A stretch of DNA of 64,000 bases from Solibacillus sp040273735 (GTDB taxonomy: Bacteria > Bacillota > Bacilli > Bacillales_A > Planococcaceae), in the NCBI RefSeq assembly GCF_040273735.1, contig NZ_JBELZM010000006.1, positions 116,373 through 180,372 on the forward strand. The letters are read 5' to 3'. Positions 43,242 to 51,670 of this stretch are shown here, in pieces. Made by a program: the position numbers and the translations under genes. Positions within the stretch are counted from its first letter, which is position 1; every line of letters starts with the position of its first letter. The notes beneath the pieces were generated by a model. That model ran no database searches and was not told the DNA's origin. It saw only the letters and a program-made list of their open reading frames with translations.

Positions 43242-44822
43242 ATGGCAATATTAACTGTTGAAAATTTAGGTCATTCATTTGGGGATCGTACGTTATTTAA
43301 AGAGGTTTCGTTCCGTCTTGTTGAAGGTGATCATATCGGACTTGTTGGTGCAAATGGTGTTGGAAAATCGACATTGATGAGCATCATTACGGGGCAAGCA
43401 ATTCATGATGAAGGAAAAGTGGAATGGCTGCCTGGCACACATTACGGTTATCTAGATCAGCATACCGTTTTAACAGCCGGCCGTTCGATGCGTGATGCAT
43501 TACGTGACGCATTTGCACCTTTATATAAGAAGGAAGAGCGTTTAAATGAAATTTCAGTGGAGTTAGGCGAGCCTGACGCAGATTACGACAGTCTATTGGA
43601 AGAAATGGCTGAAATCCAGGATGCATTGGATGCTGGTGACTTCTATAGTCTTGATATGAAAATTGATGAAATCGCTCGTGGCTTAGGATTGGATGCAATT
43701 GGTCTGGAACGAGATGTTGCCGCTTTATCTGGTGGACAGCGTACAAAAGTTTTACTTGCTAAGCTTTTACTTGAAAAGCCTAAAGTATTATTACTGGACG
43801 AGCCGACGAACTATCTTGATGAAGAACATGTTACTTGGCTGAAAAATTACTTGAAAAACTATCCGTATGCATTCCTGTTAATTTCGCATGATACGGAATT
43901 CATGAACAATGTTGTTGATGTTATTTTACATTTAGAATTTGCGAAGATGACGCGTTACACTGCGACATATGAGAAGTTTATCGAGCTTGCGGAAATCAAC
44001 AAGCGCCAGCATATCGATGCTTATGAAAAACAGCAGGAATTTATTAAGCAGCAGGAAGATTTCATTGCCCGCAACAAAGCACGTTATTCGACAAGCGGCC
44101 GTGCAAAGTCACGTGCGAAACAGCTGGATCGGATGGAGCGTATTGATCGCCCGGAAACTGCTGTAAAACCGGAGTTCAGCTTTAAAGAAGCGCGTACACC
44201 AGGTCGTTACGTAGTGGAAGCGGAAAACTTAGTAATTGGCTATGATAAAGAAAAACCATTATTACCGCCACTTACATTCCAAATAGAACGCGGGGAAAAA
44301 ATTGCTTTGGTCGGAATGAACGGTGTCGGAAAATCGACATTACTGAAAACAATGTTAGGCAAAGTTCAGCCGCTGGACGGAAAAGTAATTTTAGGCGACT
44401 ATTTGGAGCCGTCATACTTCGAGCAAGAAGTAAAAGCAGATAAAATCACACCGATTGATGATGTATGGAATGCGTTCCCTTCTATGGAACAGGCGCAGGT
44501 TCGTGCAGCATTAGCACGTGCCGGTCTAAAAACGGACCATATTACTCGCCCACTGAATTCACTTTCTGGTGGTGAACAGGCTAAAGTACGTCTTTGCAAG
44601 TTGATGATGGATCAAACAAACTGGCTGATCTTTGACGAACCTACAAACCACTTGGACGTTGATGCAAAAGAAGAGCTTAAACGCGCCATGAAGGAATTCA
44701 AAGGTACAATAGTTCTTGTATCGCATGAGCCGGAGTTCTATGAAGGCTTAGCGACGAAAGTATGGAACGTGCAAGACTGGTTCACGACTCGTGAAACGAA
44801 GGAATTAAACGAATTTAAATAG
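43242..44822 (+). CDS. yfmM: ABC-F ribosome-associated ATPase
   Basis: 526-residue soluble ABC-F protein with two ATPase domains and no membrane part. Walker A motifs GANGVGKST (about 36-44) and GMNGVGKST (about 365-373), signatures LSGGQRTKV and LSGGEQAKV, and Walker B LLLDEPTNYLD and LIFDEPTNHLD are all intact. The linker (about 245-300) is charged. It resembles B. subtilis YfmM closely along its length. Members act at the ribosomal E-site, some giving antibiotic protection. The RBS is GGAGG. Confidence 0.88.
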   Translation: MAILTVENLGHSFGDRTLFKEVSFRLVEGDHIGLVGANGVGKSTLMSIITGQAIHDEGKVEWLPGTHYGYLDQHTVLTAGRSMRDALRDAFAPLYKKEERLNEISVELGEPDADYDSLLEEMAEIQDALDAGDFYSLDMKIDEIARGLGLDAIGLERDVAALSGGQRTKVLLAKLLLEKPKVLLLDEPTNYLDEEHVTWLKNYLKNYPYAFLLISHDTEFMNNVVDVILHLEFAKMTRYTATYEKFIELAEINKRQHIDAYEKQQEFIKQQEDFIARNKARYSTSGRAKSRAKQLDRMERIDRPETAVKPEFSFKEARTPGRYVVEAENLVIGYDKEKPLLPPLTFQIERGEKIALVGMNGVGKSTLLKTMLGKVQPLDGKVILGDYLEPSYFEQEVKADKITPIDDVWNAFPSMEQAQVRAALARAGLKTDHITRPLNSLSGGEQAKVRLCKLMMDQTNWLIFDEPTNHLDVDAKEELKRAMKEFKGTIVLVSHEPEFYEGLATKVWNVQDWFTTRETKELNEFK

Positions 44823-44832
44823 TTTTTTAATG

Positions 44833-44871
44833 AAGCAGTGCACTCTTGTTATGGAGTGCGCTGCTTTTTTT
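44833..44871 (+). terminator. terminator of yfmM
   Basis: AAGCAGTGCACTC (44833-44845) pairs with GAGTGCGCTGCTT (44854-44866), followed by seven T. Confidence 0.85.
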
Positions 44872-45423
44872 GTAGAAATCTTCAGAAGAATTGTGGCAAA
44901 TATTTGAAAGCAAAATGCAGTTGTTAGAATTTTTCGCCAATATATTAGCGCTTAGCAAGGATTTTTTAGTATAGCTGACGAATGTATTAGATGTTCGAGC
45001 ATTATAAAAAACCTGACATACTTATATTGGGTAATCGCAGTCCAATATCCTGTGTATCCCGGAAAAACTTTTTTAGTAGTACGTTCTATATGGAATATTT
45101 CATGAATATATTAAAAAGTCGCGGTCTTTTAGAGCACTCCACTCCCACTACATATTAGAAAAATTTCCTGTTCAAAACTAGCCGCGCCCAGCAGTCCCCT
45201 CTCTCTTCTAGTTTCTACTTTACAAAACTGTAATATTAAATTAGAAACTTTTTATAGTTTTATACGTATAATTTATTAGAAGAATGGGTAAACAGTTAAA
45301 GGGAAAGATAAAATAAACTTATTGCATTATAAATAGCTTACTGGTAAGATATTATTATAAGTAAATGTCTTACAACTAAGCTATCACCAAATTATTGATT
45401 ATGGGAAAGCGAGGAAATTAATT
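44872..45423. other. Intergenic region upstream of the Spx-like gene
   Basis: 552 bp, AT-rich. It includes a small inverted repeat ATATTGG/CCAATAT (about 45032-45050) and, nearer the gene, CTTAC-TG-GTAAG (about 45349-45360). No gene was found. Confidence 0.45.
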
Positions 45424-45825
45424 ATGACAGTAACAATCTATACACAATCGAGCTGTTCCTCATCACGAAAAGCATTGAAATGGCTAAACGAAAATAATAT
45501 TACTTATACTGAAAAAAGAACAACTTCTCAATCTTTGACTTTAGCAGAGTTTAAACATATTTTAAGTATGACAGAAGATGGCACGGATGAAATTATTGCG
45601 ACAAACTCGAATGATTTCAAAAACCTGGACATTGATATTGACCAGCTATCCATTCAAGAACTGTACAACTTAATACAGCAGCATCCTCGTATGTTGCGCA
45701 GCCCTATTTTACTTGATGAAAAACGCATTCAAATCGGCTATAACGAAATGGACATTCGTCGTTTCATCCCTCGTAAAGTGCGTGCATTTGAATTAAATGC
45801 CCTTCAAAAACTAGCCGTAGAATAG
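45424..45825 (+). CDS. Spx-family transcriptional regulator with a CSSS instead of CxxC motif
   Basis: 133-residue ArsC-fold protein of the Spx group, which binds the alpha C-terminal domain of RNA polymerase and redirects transcription under thiol stress. MTEDGTDEII (about 49-58), GYNEMDIRRFIPRK (about 105-118) and the LRSPILLDEK cis-Pro loop are conserved. The redox switch is altered: residues 11-14 are CSSS, so the second cysteine of CxxC is a serine and the usual disulfide cannot form. The RBS is GCGAGGAAA. A marR gene follows 24 bp downstream. Confidence 0.88.
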   Translation: MTVTIYTQSSCSSSRKALKWLNENNITYTEKRTTSQSLTLAEFKHILSMTEDGTDEIIATNSNDFKNLDIDIDQLSIQELYNLIQQHPRMLRSPILLDEKRIQIGYNEMDIRRFIPRKVRAFELNALQKLAVE

Positions 45826-45849
45826 TGATAACATTTGGAGTTGACACTG

Positions 45850-46275
45850 ATGAATGAGCATAAACGCGAGCAGTTAACCGAACTTTTTGAAAAGATGACA
45901 TCGTTGGAACGCAAAATTGCTAATCAATGGAACAGTCAAAATCAGTTAGGCTTCTCGAAATCACATATTTTAATTTTGGCTTACTTGCATACAGACGGTC
46001 CAAAGCGCCCTTCTGCCATTGCAGAAAAGTTAAAAGTGACAACAGGTGGCGTAACGGTTTTGACGACGAAGCTCATTAAGGCGGGGCTCATTGAAAAAAC
46101 ACAAAATGAAACGGATCGCCGCGCTTCGCAAATTCATATTACCGAAGCAGGAATCGAAGTGCTCGAAAGCTCTCGTCAGCAAGTAGACAACCTTTTCGAA
46201 AACCTGTTCGGCATGTTAACAGAGGATGAAATTAAAACTTTAACGGCAATTTTTGATAAATGTACGAAGTTTTAA
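45850..46275 (+). CDS. MarR-family transcriptional regulator
   Basis: 141-residue winged-helix regulator with recognition helix KVTTGGVTVLTTKLIKAG (about 62-79) and wing NETDRRASQIHITEAG. I use the ATG at 45850, 9 nt after GGAG; a TTG at 45835 is in frame but upstream of the ribosome site. It is co-transcribed with the Spx-like gene, so the pair may form one stress-response unit; the ligand and targets are unknown. Confidence 0.83.
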   Translation: MNEHKREQLTELFEKMTSLERKIANQWNSQNQLGFSKSHILILAYLHTDGPKRPSAIAEKLKVTTGGVTVLTTKLIKAGLIEKTQNETDRRASQIHITEAGIEVLESSRQQVDNLFENLFGMLTEDEIKTLTAIFDKCTKF

Positions 46276-46306
46276 AAAAGCGAGCAGCTCTTTGCTCGCT
46301 TTTTTC
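46274..46306 (+). terminator. terminator of the Spx-MarR operon
   Basis: AAAAAAGCGAGCA (46274-46286) pairs with TGCTCGCTTTTTT (46293-46305), overlapping the marR stop. Confidence 0.9.
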
Positions 46307-46366
46307 TGTTGAAACAAAATGTTTGTTGCTCTGACTACAGTTTATAAACGGTTATGACGATATTCG

Positions 46367-46705
46367 TCAACATTGATAATATAATATCCGTTCCATACCT
46401 TTAAATTTTACTAAATATATTAAATAGAAAACTCCTAACACTCCCCAAATGATCCCGAAAACAATAGAATTAGTATCCAAATTAAACAACAAGTATATTA
46501 TGAAAATCGAACCTAAACTAGGAATTGTTAGGTAACGAATTATAGATGAAATAGATCTATTTTTATTTTTTGTAAAGTAAATAACTGCAATATTTACAAT
46601 TAAAAATGCAATTAAAGCACCAAAGTTAATTAATCAAGCAGCTAGAGTTAATGTCATTACAAGTAAAAATTTCTGCTTTATCAACTTATTTTCTAGAAAA
46701 ATCCA
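46367..46705 (-). pseudogene. Decayed C-terminal remnant of an APC amino-acid permease
   Basis: A continuous minus-strand frame of about 112 codons is broken once by TGA (46634-46636) and has no start; a stop (TAG) precedes it. It reads FLLVMTLTLAA*LINFGALIAFLI..., then RYLTIPSLGSIFIIYLLFN and FGIIWGVLGVFYLIYLVKF, which matches the last transmembrane helices of YhdG-type APC permeases (expected LINFGALIAF helix and NLD...GLIW motif). The N-terminal two thirds are missing. Confidence 0.75.
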
Positions 46706-46737
46706 CTAGTCTCATAGATATAAAATAAAAAACGCAT

Positions 46738-47304
46738 CTATTTCAATGCGCTTTTCGTAAATTTAACAAGTTCCTCATATTGGGCCTGAATTTCTTCAGT
46801 TGTCGTAGAATCATATAGATATAATTGCTCCGCTGTCGACTCGAATAAACCGATTAAAATTCGCGATGTACGTGAAGCATCAATAGTTGAACGAATTTCG
46901 CCTTTTTGTAATGCTTCATTCAATAAATTATACACCCACTCATAAAACGGCGCATATATTGATTCCCATTGTTTTAAATGTTCACTTTGTGCAAGACCTG
47001 CATATAAAATAGCAAACAGCTCTTTTTTCTGCTCATTAATTTGGAACACCGCTTTAATAAGTTGCTCAATTTTTTGGTCAAAAGACTCATCTAAATTAAC
47101 ATTTTCTTCGATACTTTTCATAATTTCATCTACAGCATATTTAGCAATTTCAGGCATGACGGAAAATTTTGAAGGGAAGTACAAATAAAATGTGCCTTGA
47201 GCAATTCCAGCGGCCTTAACTATATCTGAAATTTTTGTGCCTTCTACACCTTTATTTATAAATTGCTCAATTGTTGCTTCAATAATTTTTTGTTTTTTAT
47301 TCAA
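46738..47304 (-). CDS. TetR-family regulator of the SMR pair
   Basis: 188-residue TetR protein with an N-terminal HTH (GVEGTKISDIVKAAGIAQGTFYLYFPSKFSVMPEI, about 19-53) and a C-terminal helical ligand pocket. It starts at a TTG after AGGGGATGG. It is the last gene of the locus after the two SMR genes, like the yvdT-yvdS-yvdR set of B. subtilis. Matching palindromes upstream of it and upstream of the SMR pair mark it as their repressor. Confidence 0.84.
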   Translation of the reverse strand: MNKKQKIIEATIEQFINKGVEGTKISDIVKAAGIAQGTFYLYFPSKFSVMPEIAKYAVDEIMKSIEENVNLDESFDQKIEQLIKAVFQINEQKKELFAILYAGLAQSEHLKQWESIYAPFYEWVYNLLNEALQKGEIRSTIDASRTSRILIGLFESTAEQLYLYDSTTTEEIQAQYEELVKFTKSALK

Positions 47305-47324
47305 TACGCCATCCCCTATCTTGT

Positions 47325-47341
47325 TGAATGAAGTTCATTCA
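47325..47341. promoter_or_regulatory. TetR operator, perfect 17-bp palindrome
   Basis: TGAATGAAGTTCATTCA (8-1-8 inverted repeat) lies 20 bp upstream of the tetR start. A three-mismatch copy, TGACTGACGTTCATTCA, lies upstream of the SMR pair. Confidence 0.8.
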
Positions 47342-47405
47342 GAAACTACTTTCATGATAACGAAAGTTCAAAGAAGAAACAATGTACCAAAACAATAATT
47401 TCATG

Positions 47406-47720
47406 CTATGAAACATATTTTAATCCGGAAACTCCAATAACAATCACAAACACAGCCACCATTCTTCCTATGCTCCTTGACTCGCCGAAAAAAAGCATAT
47501 TAATAATGACTGCTGCTGTTGTTCCAAGACCAATCCAAACAGCGTAAGCAATACTTACCTGCAAATATTCAAAAGATGCATATAAAAAGTAAAAAGCACT
47601 ACCGAAACCCGCAACAAGTGTTACTAAATCTTTCGGCTTCTTCGAGGTACTAAATTTCTTAAGTCCAATAACCCCAATTGTTTCTAATATTGCAGCGAAA
47701 ATCACAAAAATCCATCCCAA
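47406..47720 (-). CDS. Small multidrug resistance (SMR) protein, subunit B
   Basis: 104-residue four-helix protein of the EmrE/SMR family. It has the conserved membrane Glu in ILETIGVIGLKKFS (about residue 13) and the SIAYAVWIGLGTTAAV motif of SMR pairs. It starts with TTG directly after the stop of the upstream SMR gene (no gap), indicating coupled translation and an obligate heterodimer like YvdR/YvdS or YkkCD. Likely substrates are lipophilic cations or guanidine-type compounds. Confidence 0.86.
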   Translation of the reverse strand: MGWIFVIFAAILETIGVIGLKKFSTSKKPKDLVTLVAGFGSAFYFLYASFEYLQVSIAYAVWIGLGTTAAVIINMLFFGESRSIGRMVAVFVIVIGVSGLKYVS

Positions 47721-48068
47721 TTATAGCGCCCCCTTTTCTACCTTCCGTTCAGACAATGTATCCGCTATATTTAACATCATCACACCTATTACAATGATAC
47801 TTATGAATACAATTTTCAATGTTGTAAAGGATTCACCAAATAAATAAACATCCATCAATGCCGTACCAATTGTCCCAATGGCAGCGAAAATTGCATAAAC
47901 TGTTCCAGTCGGTAGTCCTTCACACGCTTTTGCTAAAAAATAAAAATCAACAGTGATAAGTGGGATAATAATTGCCCAATGCCATGACGCACTTGCTACA
48001 TTGAAGCCGTAAATCCATAATAATTCGCACAAACTTGTTAACCCTACATAAATCCATGACTTTTTCAT
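47721..48068 (-). CDS. Small multidrug resistance (SMR) protein, subunit A
   Basis: 115-residue SMR subunit with four hydrophobic segments, the active Glu in SLCELLWIYGFN (about residue 14) and the helix motif GLPTGTVYAIFAAIGTIGTA. The C-terminus (DTLSERKVEKGAL) is hydrophilic. It is the first gene of the pair; its RBS AGGAGG precedes the ATG. A TetR operator lies 20 bp upstream of the start. Confidence 0.86.
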   Translation of the reverse strand: MKKSWIYVGLTSLCELLWIYGFNVASASWHWAIIIPLITVDFYFLAKACEGLPTGTVYAIFAAIGTIGTALMDVYLFGESFTTLKIVFISIIVIGVMMLNIADTLSERKVEKGAL

Positions 48069-48088
48069 CTCTTACCTCCTACAATTAA

Positions 48089-48105
48089 TGACTGACGTTC
48101 ATTCA
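48089..48105. promoter_or_regulatory. TetR operator upstream of the SMR pair
   Basis: TGACTGACGTTCATTCA matches the perfect palindrome at 47325-47341 at 14 of 17 positions and lies 20 bp before the SMR start. Confidence 0.65.
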
Positions 48106-48171
48106 TAATTTAACATATTATATTATTGAAAGCAAATCACGTATTAATAAAGGTTTGATCTCCAGGCAATT

Positions 48172-48210
48172 AAAAAAAGCCACGGCAACTTTCTGCCATA
48201 GCTTTCGTCC
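48172..48210 (-). terminator. terminator of the ECF sigma-factor gene
   Basis: On the minus strand AAGCTATGGCA pairs with TGCCGTGGCTT (one G-U pair), followed by six T. Confidence 0.75.
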
Positions 48211-48219
48211 TATATTTTA

Positions 48220-48765
48220 CTAAGCCAATACTGCTTCTGCGACACCATTGTCGGATAATAAAATTTCCTTTAAGCGTGCTTTTGCGCGGAACAGGCGAGA
48301 TTTCACAGTACCGATTGATACTTTCATCAGCTCGGAAATTTCGGCTAATGAGAATTGGTCCACATAGAAATACCATAATGTTTTTTGGTAAATGCTATCA
48401 AGCTGGCCCATTTTCTCCTGCACGATTTTTGTGATTTCTGTTTTTTCCACAAGTTCTTCTGTCGTAAAATCATTGTTGGGAACCAAATCTAAAATCGGTA
48501 CGTCTAATTGTTCAGGTTGATTCATCATGTATTTACTGCGACGTACATTTTTGCGATAGCGGTCGCGGAATGTATTCATCGTAATTGTTGTAAGCCATGC
48601 TTTTACATGGTCTACTTTTGATACTGATTCTTCATAGCGTACAACTTTTACCCAAACTTCCTGCATTAAGTCCTCTGCTTCGTTTTGATTGCGTGTAAGC
48701 TTTAAGCAAAGATGGTAAATGTAGCGGTTGTATTCATCATAAATAGTCGTTAATAATTCATTCAT
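48220..48765 (-). CDS. ECF-type RNA polymerase sigma factor
   Basis: 181-residue sigma-70-family factor with regions 2 (YIYHLCLKLTRNQNEAEDLMQEVWVKV, about 15-41, described by position) and 4 (FSLAEISELMKVSIGTVKSRLFRAKARL, about 138-165). Region 3 is absent, as in ECF factors. No anti-sigma gene is adjacent, unusual for this group. The RBS GGAGG is strong. The regulon cannot be deduced from the window. Confidence 0.88.
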   Translation of the reverse strand: MNELLTTIYDEYNRYIYHLCLKLTRNQNEAEDLMQEVWVKVVRYEESVSKVDHVKAWLTTITMNTFRDRYRKNVRRSKYMMNQPEQLDVPILDLVPNNDFTTEELVEKTEITKIVQEKMGQLDSIYQKTLWYFYVDQFSLAEISELMKVSIGTVKSRLFRAKARLKEILLSDNGVAEAVLA

Positions 48766-48974
48766 TTGAAAGTCCTCCGATAGATTTTATATTAAAGTGC
48801 GCCTTGGCATAATTACATCGTATGTGTATGTTAAATTTCCTTATGACCTTATTGTGCCAAATTAAACTATTACACTCTATCGGATTGGCTTTCAATTACC
48901 TTACAATGCTGTAAGATTGATTGTAATCATTTGAACGAAATAAATGTTTCTGCATCCCCTGCATAGTCCTCCCT

Positions 48975-50492
48975 CTATAAAGTTTCCATTACGTAAGTAA
49001 GCAATTCATTTAACTTTTTAAAATCTTTTTCAAAATTAGGTTGGATTGTGCTGATTTGAGCGATATTGCGTTCTCTTAAATATGCGCTGTCGCCATGCAG
49101 ATAAAAACCATTTAATTCGCATGCAGTAAGGATTTCAGCTATTTTTGGGTGCTCCCATGTAGCAATCATCGGATAAGTTGCTGTTACATCAAGCGTTGAA
49201 TTCTTAATTGCCTCCATCCGCTTTTCCAATACTTCAAAGCGCTCCGGATACAACTTTAGTGCATCGTTTACTGCCTCCACATAATAATGAGGTAATGTGA
49301 ATGGAATTTGCTTCTCAATATAATACGGCAAATTCAAATACAACGGCGCATCACTCGAAACAGGCTGTTCCTTACAAAAGATGAAAGCAAGCCCCGCAAT
49401 TGTTCCGAGCGACTTCCCGCTAACCGCAGTTGCATAATGAAGCTCCTGCATCGAAAACGGCACGGAACCAAACGAACTAATACAATCCGCACATAGCTTT
49501 ATATCATATTTATCCGCCAGCTCCCCTAATGAGTCGAGCGGATTCAATGTACTGTTTGACGTTTCGCCATGCACAAATACAATGTACCGATAACTGCCCA
49601 TTTGTAAATATGCTTCAATTTGCTTAATATTAAATGGATTTCCCCATCCAACATCGATCTTTTCAATATGTAGTCCCCACTGTTTCGCCTGGTTATAAAG
49701 ACGATGACCGAACTCCCCGTTCACTAATACTAGTCCGGCATCATGGGGAAATTCACTTTTCAGCTGGCCAAGCATCGCATCATTGGCAAGTGTCCCTGTA
49801 CCGACTAGTGGTATTACGTAATTCGCCTTTGCTAGCTTACATAACTCACCTTTCAGATCTTCAAGCTCTTGCAGGAATTTTGCGGAGCGATGAGAAATCG
49901 TTGACGGTATGAGCGGCTTTTCCAAAGCAACCGGTCCCGGGAAAAACACTGTATTCTGTTCACGCAGACGTTCACGGAAAACCGCACTGTCCTGCCGTGT
50001 TAAAACCATCGGCAAATAACGTGCTTCCTCTGTTCCGACAGCTGAAGCAAACTGTCTGAATCCCATTTGCGTATACATTTTTTCTTCACGAACCGTACCG
50101 GAAATGACACATGCGGTATACCCCGCATCATAAAAATAGCGGTAGATCGCTGTTGCAAGCTTCGTAAAAACACGTCCGTTCCGGTGATCCTTTTTCACCG
50201 CGAGCAGTCGGATTTCACATAAATGTTCACAAACTTCCGCATCCAAATAGTTTTCTACATCCCCGATTTTACGGTCGATTGAAAATGGACGTGTATCGCG
50301 GAATGCGACCATACCGACCATTTCCGTATTTTTATAAACAATTACATACACATTTTCACCATGAAATTTATCGATGAGACGACGTGACGGGTTATGCTCA
50401 TGCTGGGGAATTTCCTCCACAAATGTTTCATAGTTTAATGCTGCGATTGCATTGAATTCTTCATCTGTTGCTGCAATTTTACTCCAGTACAT
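48975..50492 (-). CDS. Fusion of GNAT acetyltransferase and class V aminotransferase
   Basis: 505 residues. Residues about 1-165 form a GNAT domain (EIRLLAVKKDHRNGRVFTKLA is the CoA-binding region), and about 180-505 form a class V aminotransferase of the alanine-glyoxylate/AEP type (FFPGPVALEKPLI, HGETSNSTLNP, ADCISSFGSVPF and the Schiff-base Lys in SGKSLGTIAGLAF). The fusion could aminate a carbonyl and acylate the product. Its ATG overlaps the end of the PlsY-like gene by 14 nt, so the two are translationally coupled. Confidence 0.82.
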   Translation of the reverse strand: MYWSKIAATDEEFNAIAALNYETFVEEIPQHEHNPSRRLIDKFHGENVYVIVYKNTEMVGMVAFRDTRPFSIDRKIGDVENYLDAEVCEHLCEIRLLAVKKDHRNGRVFTKLATAIYRYFYDAGYTACVISGTVREEKMYTQMGFRQFASAVGTEEARYLPMVLTRQDSAVFRERLREQNTVFFPGPVALEKPLIPSTISHRSAKFLQELEDLKGELCKLAKANYVIPLVGTGTLANDAMLGQLKSEFPHDAGLVLVNGEFGHRLYNQAKQWGLHIEKIDVGWGNPFNIKQIEAYLQMGSYRYIVFVHGETSNSTLNPLDSLGELADKYDIKLCADCISSFGSVPFSMQELHYATAVSGKSLGTIAGLAFIFCKEQPVSSDAPLYLNLPYYIEKQIPFTLPHYYVEAVNDALKLYPERFEVLEKRMEAIKNSTLDVTATYPMIATWEHPKIAEILTACELNGFYLHGDSAYLRERNIAQISTIQPNFEKDFKKLNELLTYVMETL

Positions 50493-51036
50493 TTGGTTGT
50501 TTCACCCTTTCTCCAATACTATGACGCTGTTTCCAAATAACGAGAACAAGTGAAATCGCTATGAAATATCCTGCTTCTATATATACGCTCATAACTAGTC
50601 CATAGACGATGAATCCGCCTGTCATACTTAATGTTGCACTTTTTGTTACCAGCAGGCTCAATAAAAAGCCAGCTAAAAACACTAAAATCAGTATTGGCGA
50701 AAAAGCGACCATTGCCCCAATTACCGTTGCGACTCCTTTTCCACCTTTTCCCCGATTCCAAAACGGGTACAAATGACCAAGCACTACAGCAATGACGGCA
50801 AGCGCAATCGTCAGTTCAGGAAGCTCAAGTATCCTTCCTGCCACTACTACGATCAGCCCTTTCAAACCATCCCCCACTGCCACTAGGATAAAAGCCCATT
50901 TTCCTAATGTGCGTCCGGCATTTCGCGCCCCAAGATTGCCGCTATGCGCATGTTGCAGATCAATTCCTTTTATTTTCCCTATAACGACTGCAAAAAGGAT
51001 TGTACCGAATAAGTAACTTAGCAATATATAGAACAT
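50479..51036 (-). CDS. Glycerol-3-phosphate acyltransferase-like membrane protein (PlsY paralogue)
   Basis: 185-residue PlsY-family protein with about five membrane spans. The catalytic motifs are present: HSGNLGARNAGR (motif 1), VLGHLYPFWNRGKGGKGVAT (motif 2), and a C-terminal Lys/Arg cluster. PlsY transfers an acyl group from acyl-phosphate to glycerol-3-phosphate. Coupling to a GNAT-aminotransferase fusion suggests a special acyl acceptor. The start is the ATG at 51036 after AAGGGTG; an upstream extension to 51165 lacks a ribosome site. Confidence 0.8.
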   Translation of the reverse strand: MFYILLSYLFGTILFAVVIGKIKGIDLQHAHSGNLGARNAGRTLGKWAFILVAVGDGLKGLIVVVAGRILELPELTIALAVIAVVLGHLYPFWNRGKGGKGVATVIGAMVAFSPILILVFLAGFLLSLLVTKSATLSMTGGFIVYGLVMSVYIEAGYFIAISLVLVIWKQRHSIGERVKQPNVLE

Positions 51037-51206
51037 CCTGATCACCCTTGTAATTTCTGGATTTATTATTTTTATCGTAGCGTATTTGGAAGGAAGTTGC
51101 ACCTGTTGAATTGGTTTTTCCGTCACCTGGCTGGAGCGAACTTCCCTCTTTTTTTCGGAAATCATTTATACTAACAATGATCTATTCAAAATTGTTAGGA
51201 GTCTAC

Positions 51207-51608
51207 ATGAAAAATTTCGGAGGTTTTATTGGCTTTATTTTTATTGTTTTACTATTTATAGCGATTATCGGAGTCGCGATTTCTGTGGAAGTTGGTATTT
51301 TACTGCTTGTCGGAATTGAATTTGAAGGTTGGGGCAACTTAATTTGGTTCATCCTAATCTACGGAATCATAGAATTTGCGCTTGTCATGTTATCAGATGT
51401 CCTGATTGAATTAAAAACAACGCAGTATCACCGATTCCATAAATACTTTGCGCATTTACTCATCTCCTTCACACTTTTAATGACAATTTCCTTCATGATG
51501 GAATCCATCTACTTGCCTTTGTTTGGCGGAATTGTCTTTGCGATCGCAACCGCGACAATGTATTGGGTGTTTGATGCAGGCTCAAAAAAAGGAAAGATGG
51601 GAAGCTGA
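51207..51608 (+). CDS. Small integral membrane protein, about four TM segments
   Basis: 133-residue membrane protein with hydrophobic segments at about 7-25, 28-42, 44-62 and 80-118, and a basic C-terminus (GSKKGKMGS). Size and layout are like the YrvL group of regulatory membrane proteins, but I cannot confirm that from motifs. The ATG at 51207 follows TTAGGAGTC; the longer frame starts inside the divergent promoter region. It is probably separate from the dipeptidase gene. Confidence 0.6.
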   Translation: MKNFGGFIGFIFIVLLFIAIIGVAISVEVGILLLVGIEFEGWGNLIWFILIYGIIEFALVMLSDVLIELKTTQYHRFHKYFAHLLISFTLLMTISFMMESIYLPLFGGIVFAIATATMYWVFDAGSKKGKMGS

Positions 51609-51670
51609 TTTCAATTCGTTCTATGCTATAATTATTTCCATAACCGAAATAAAGGGAGGCACTCAAACAT

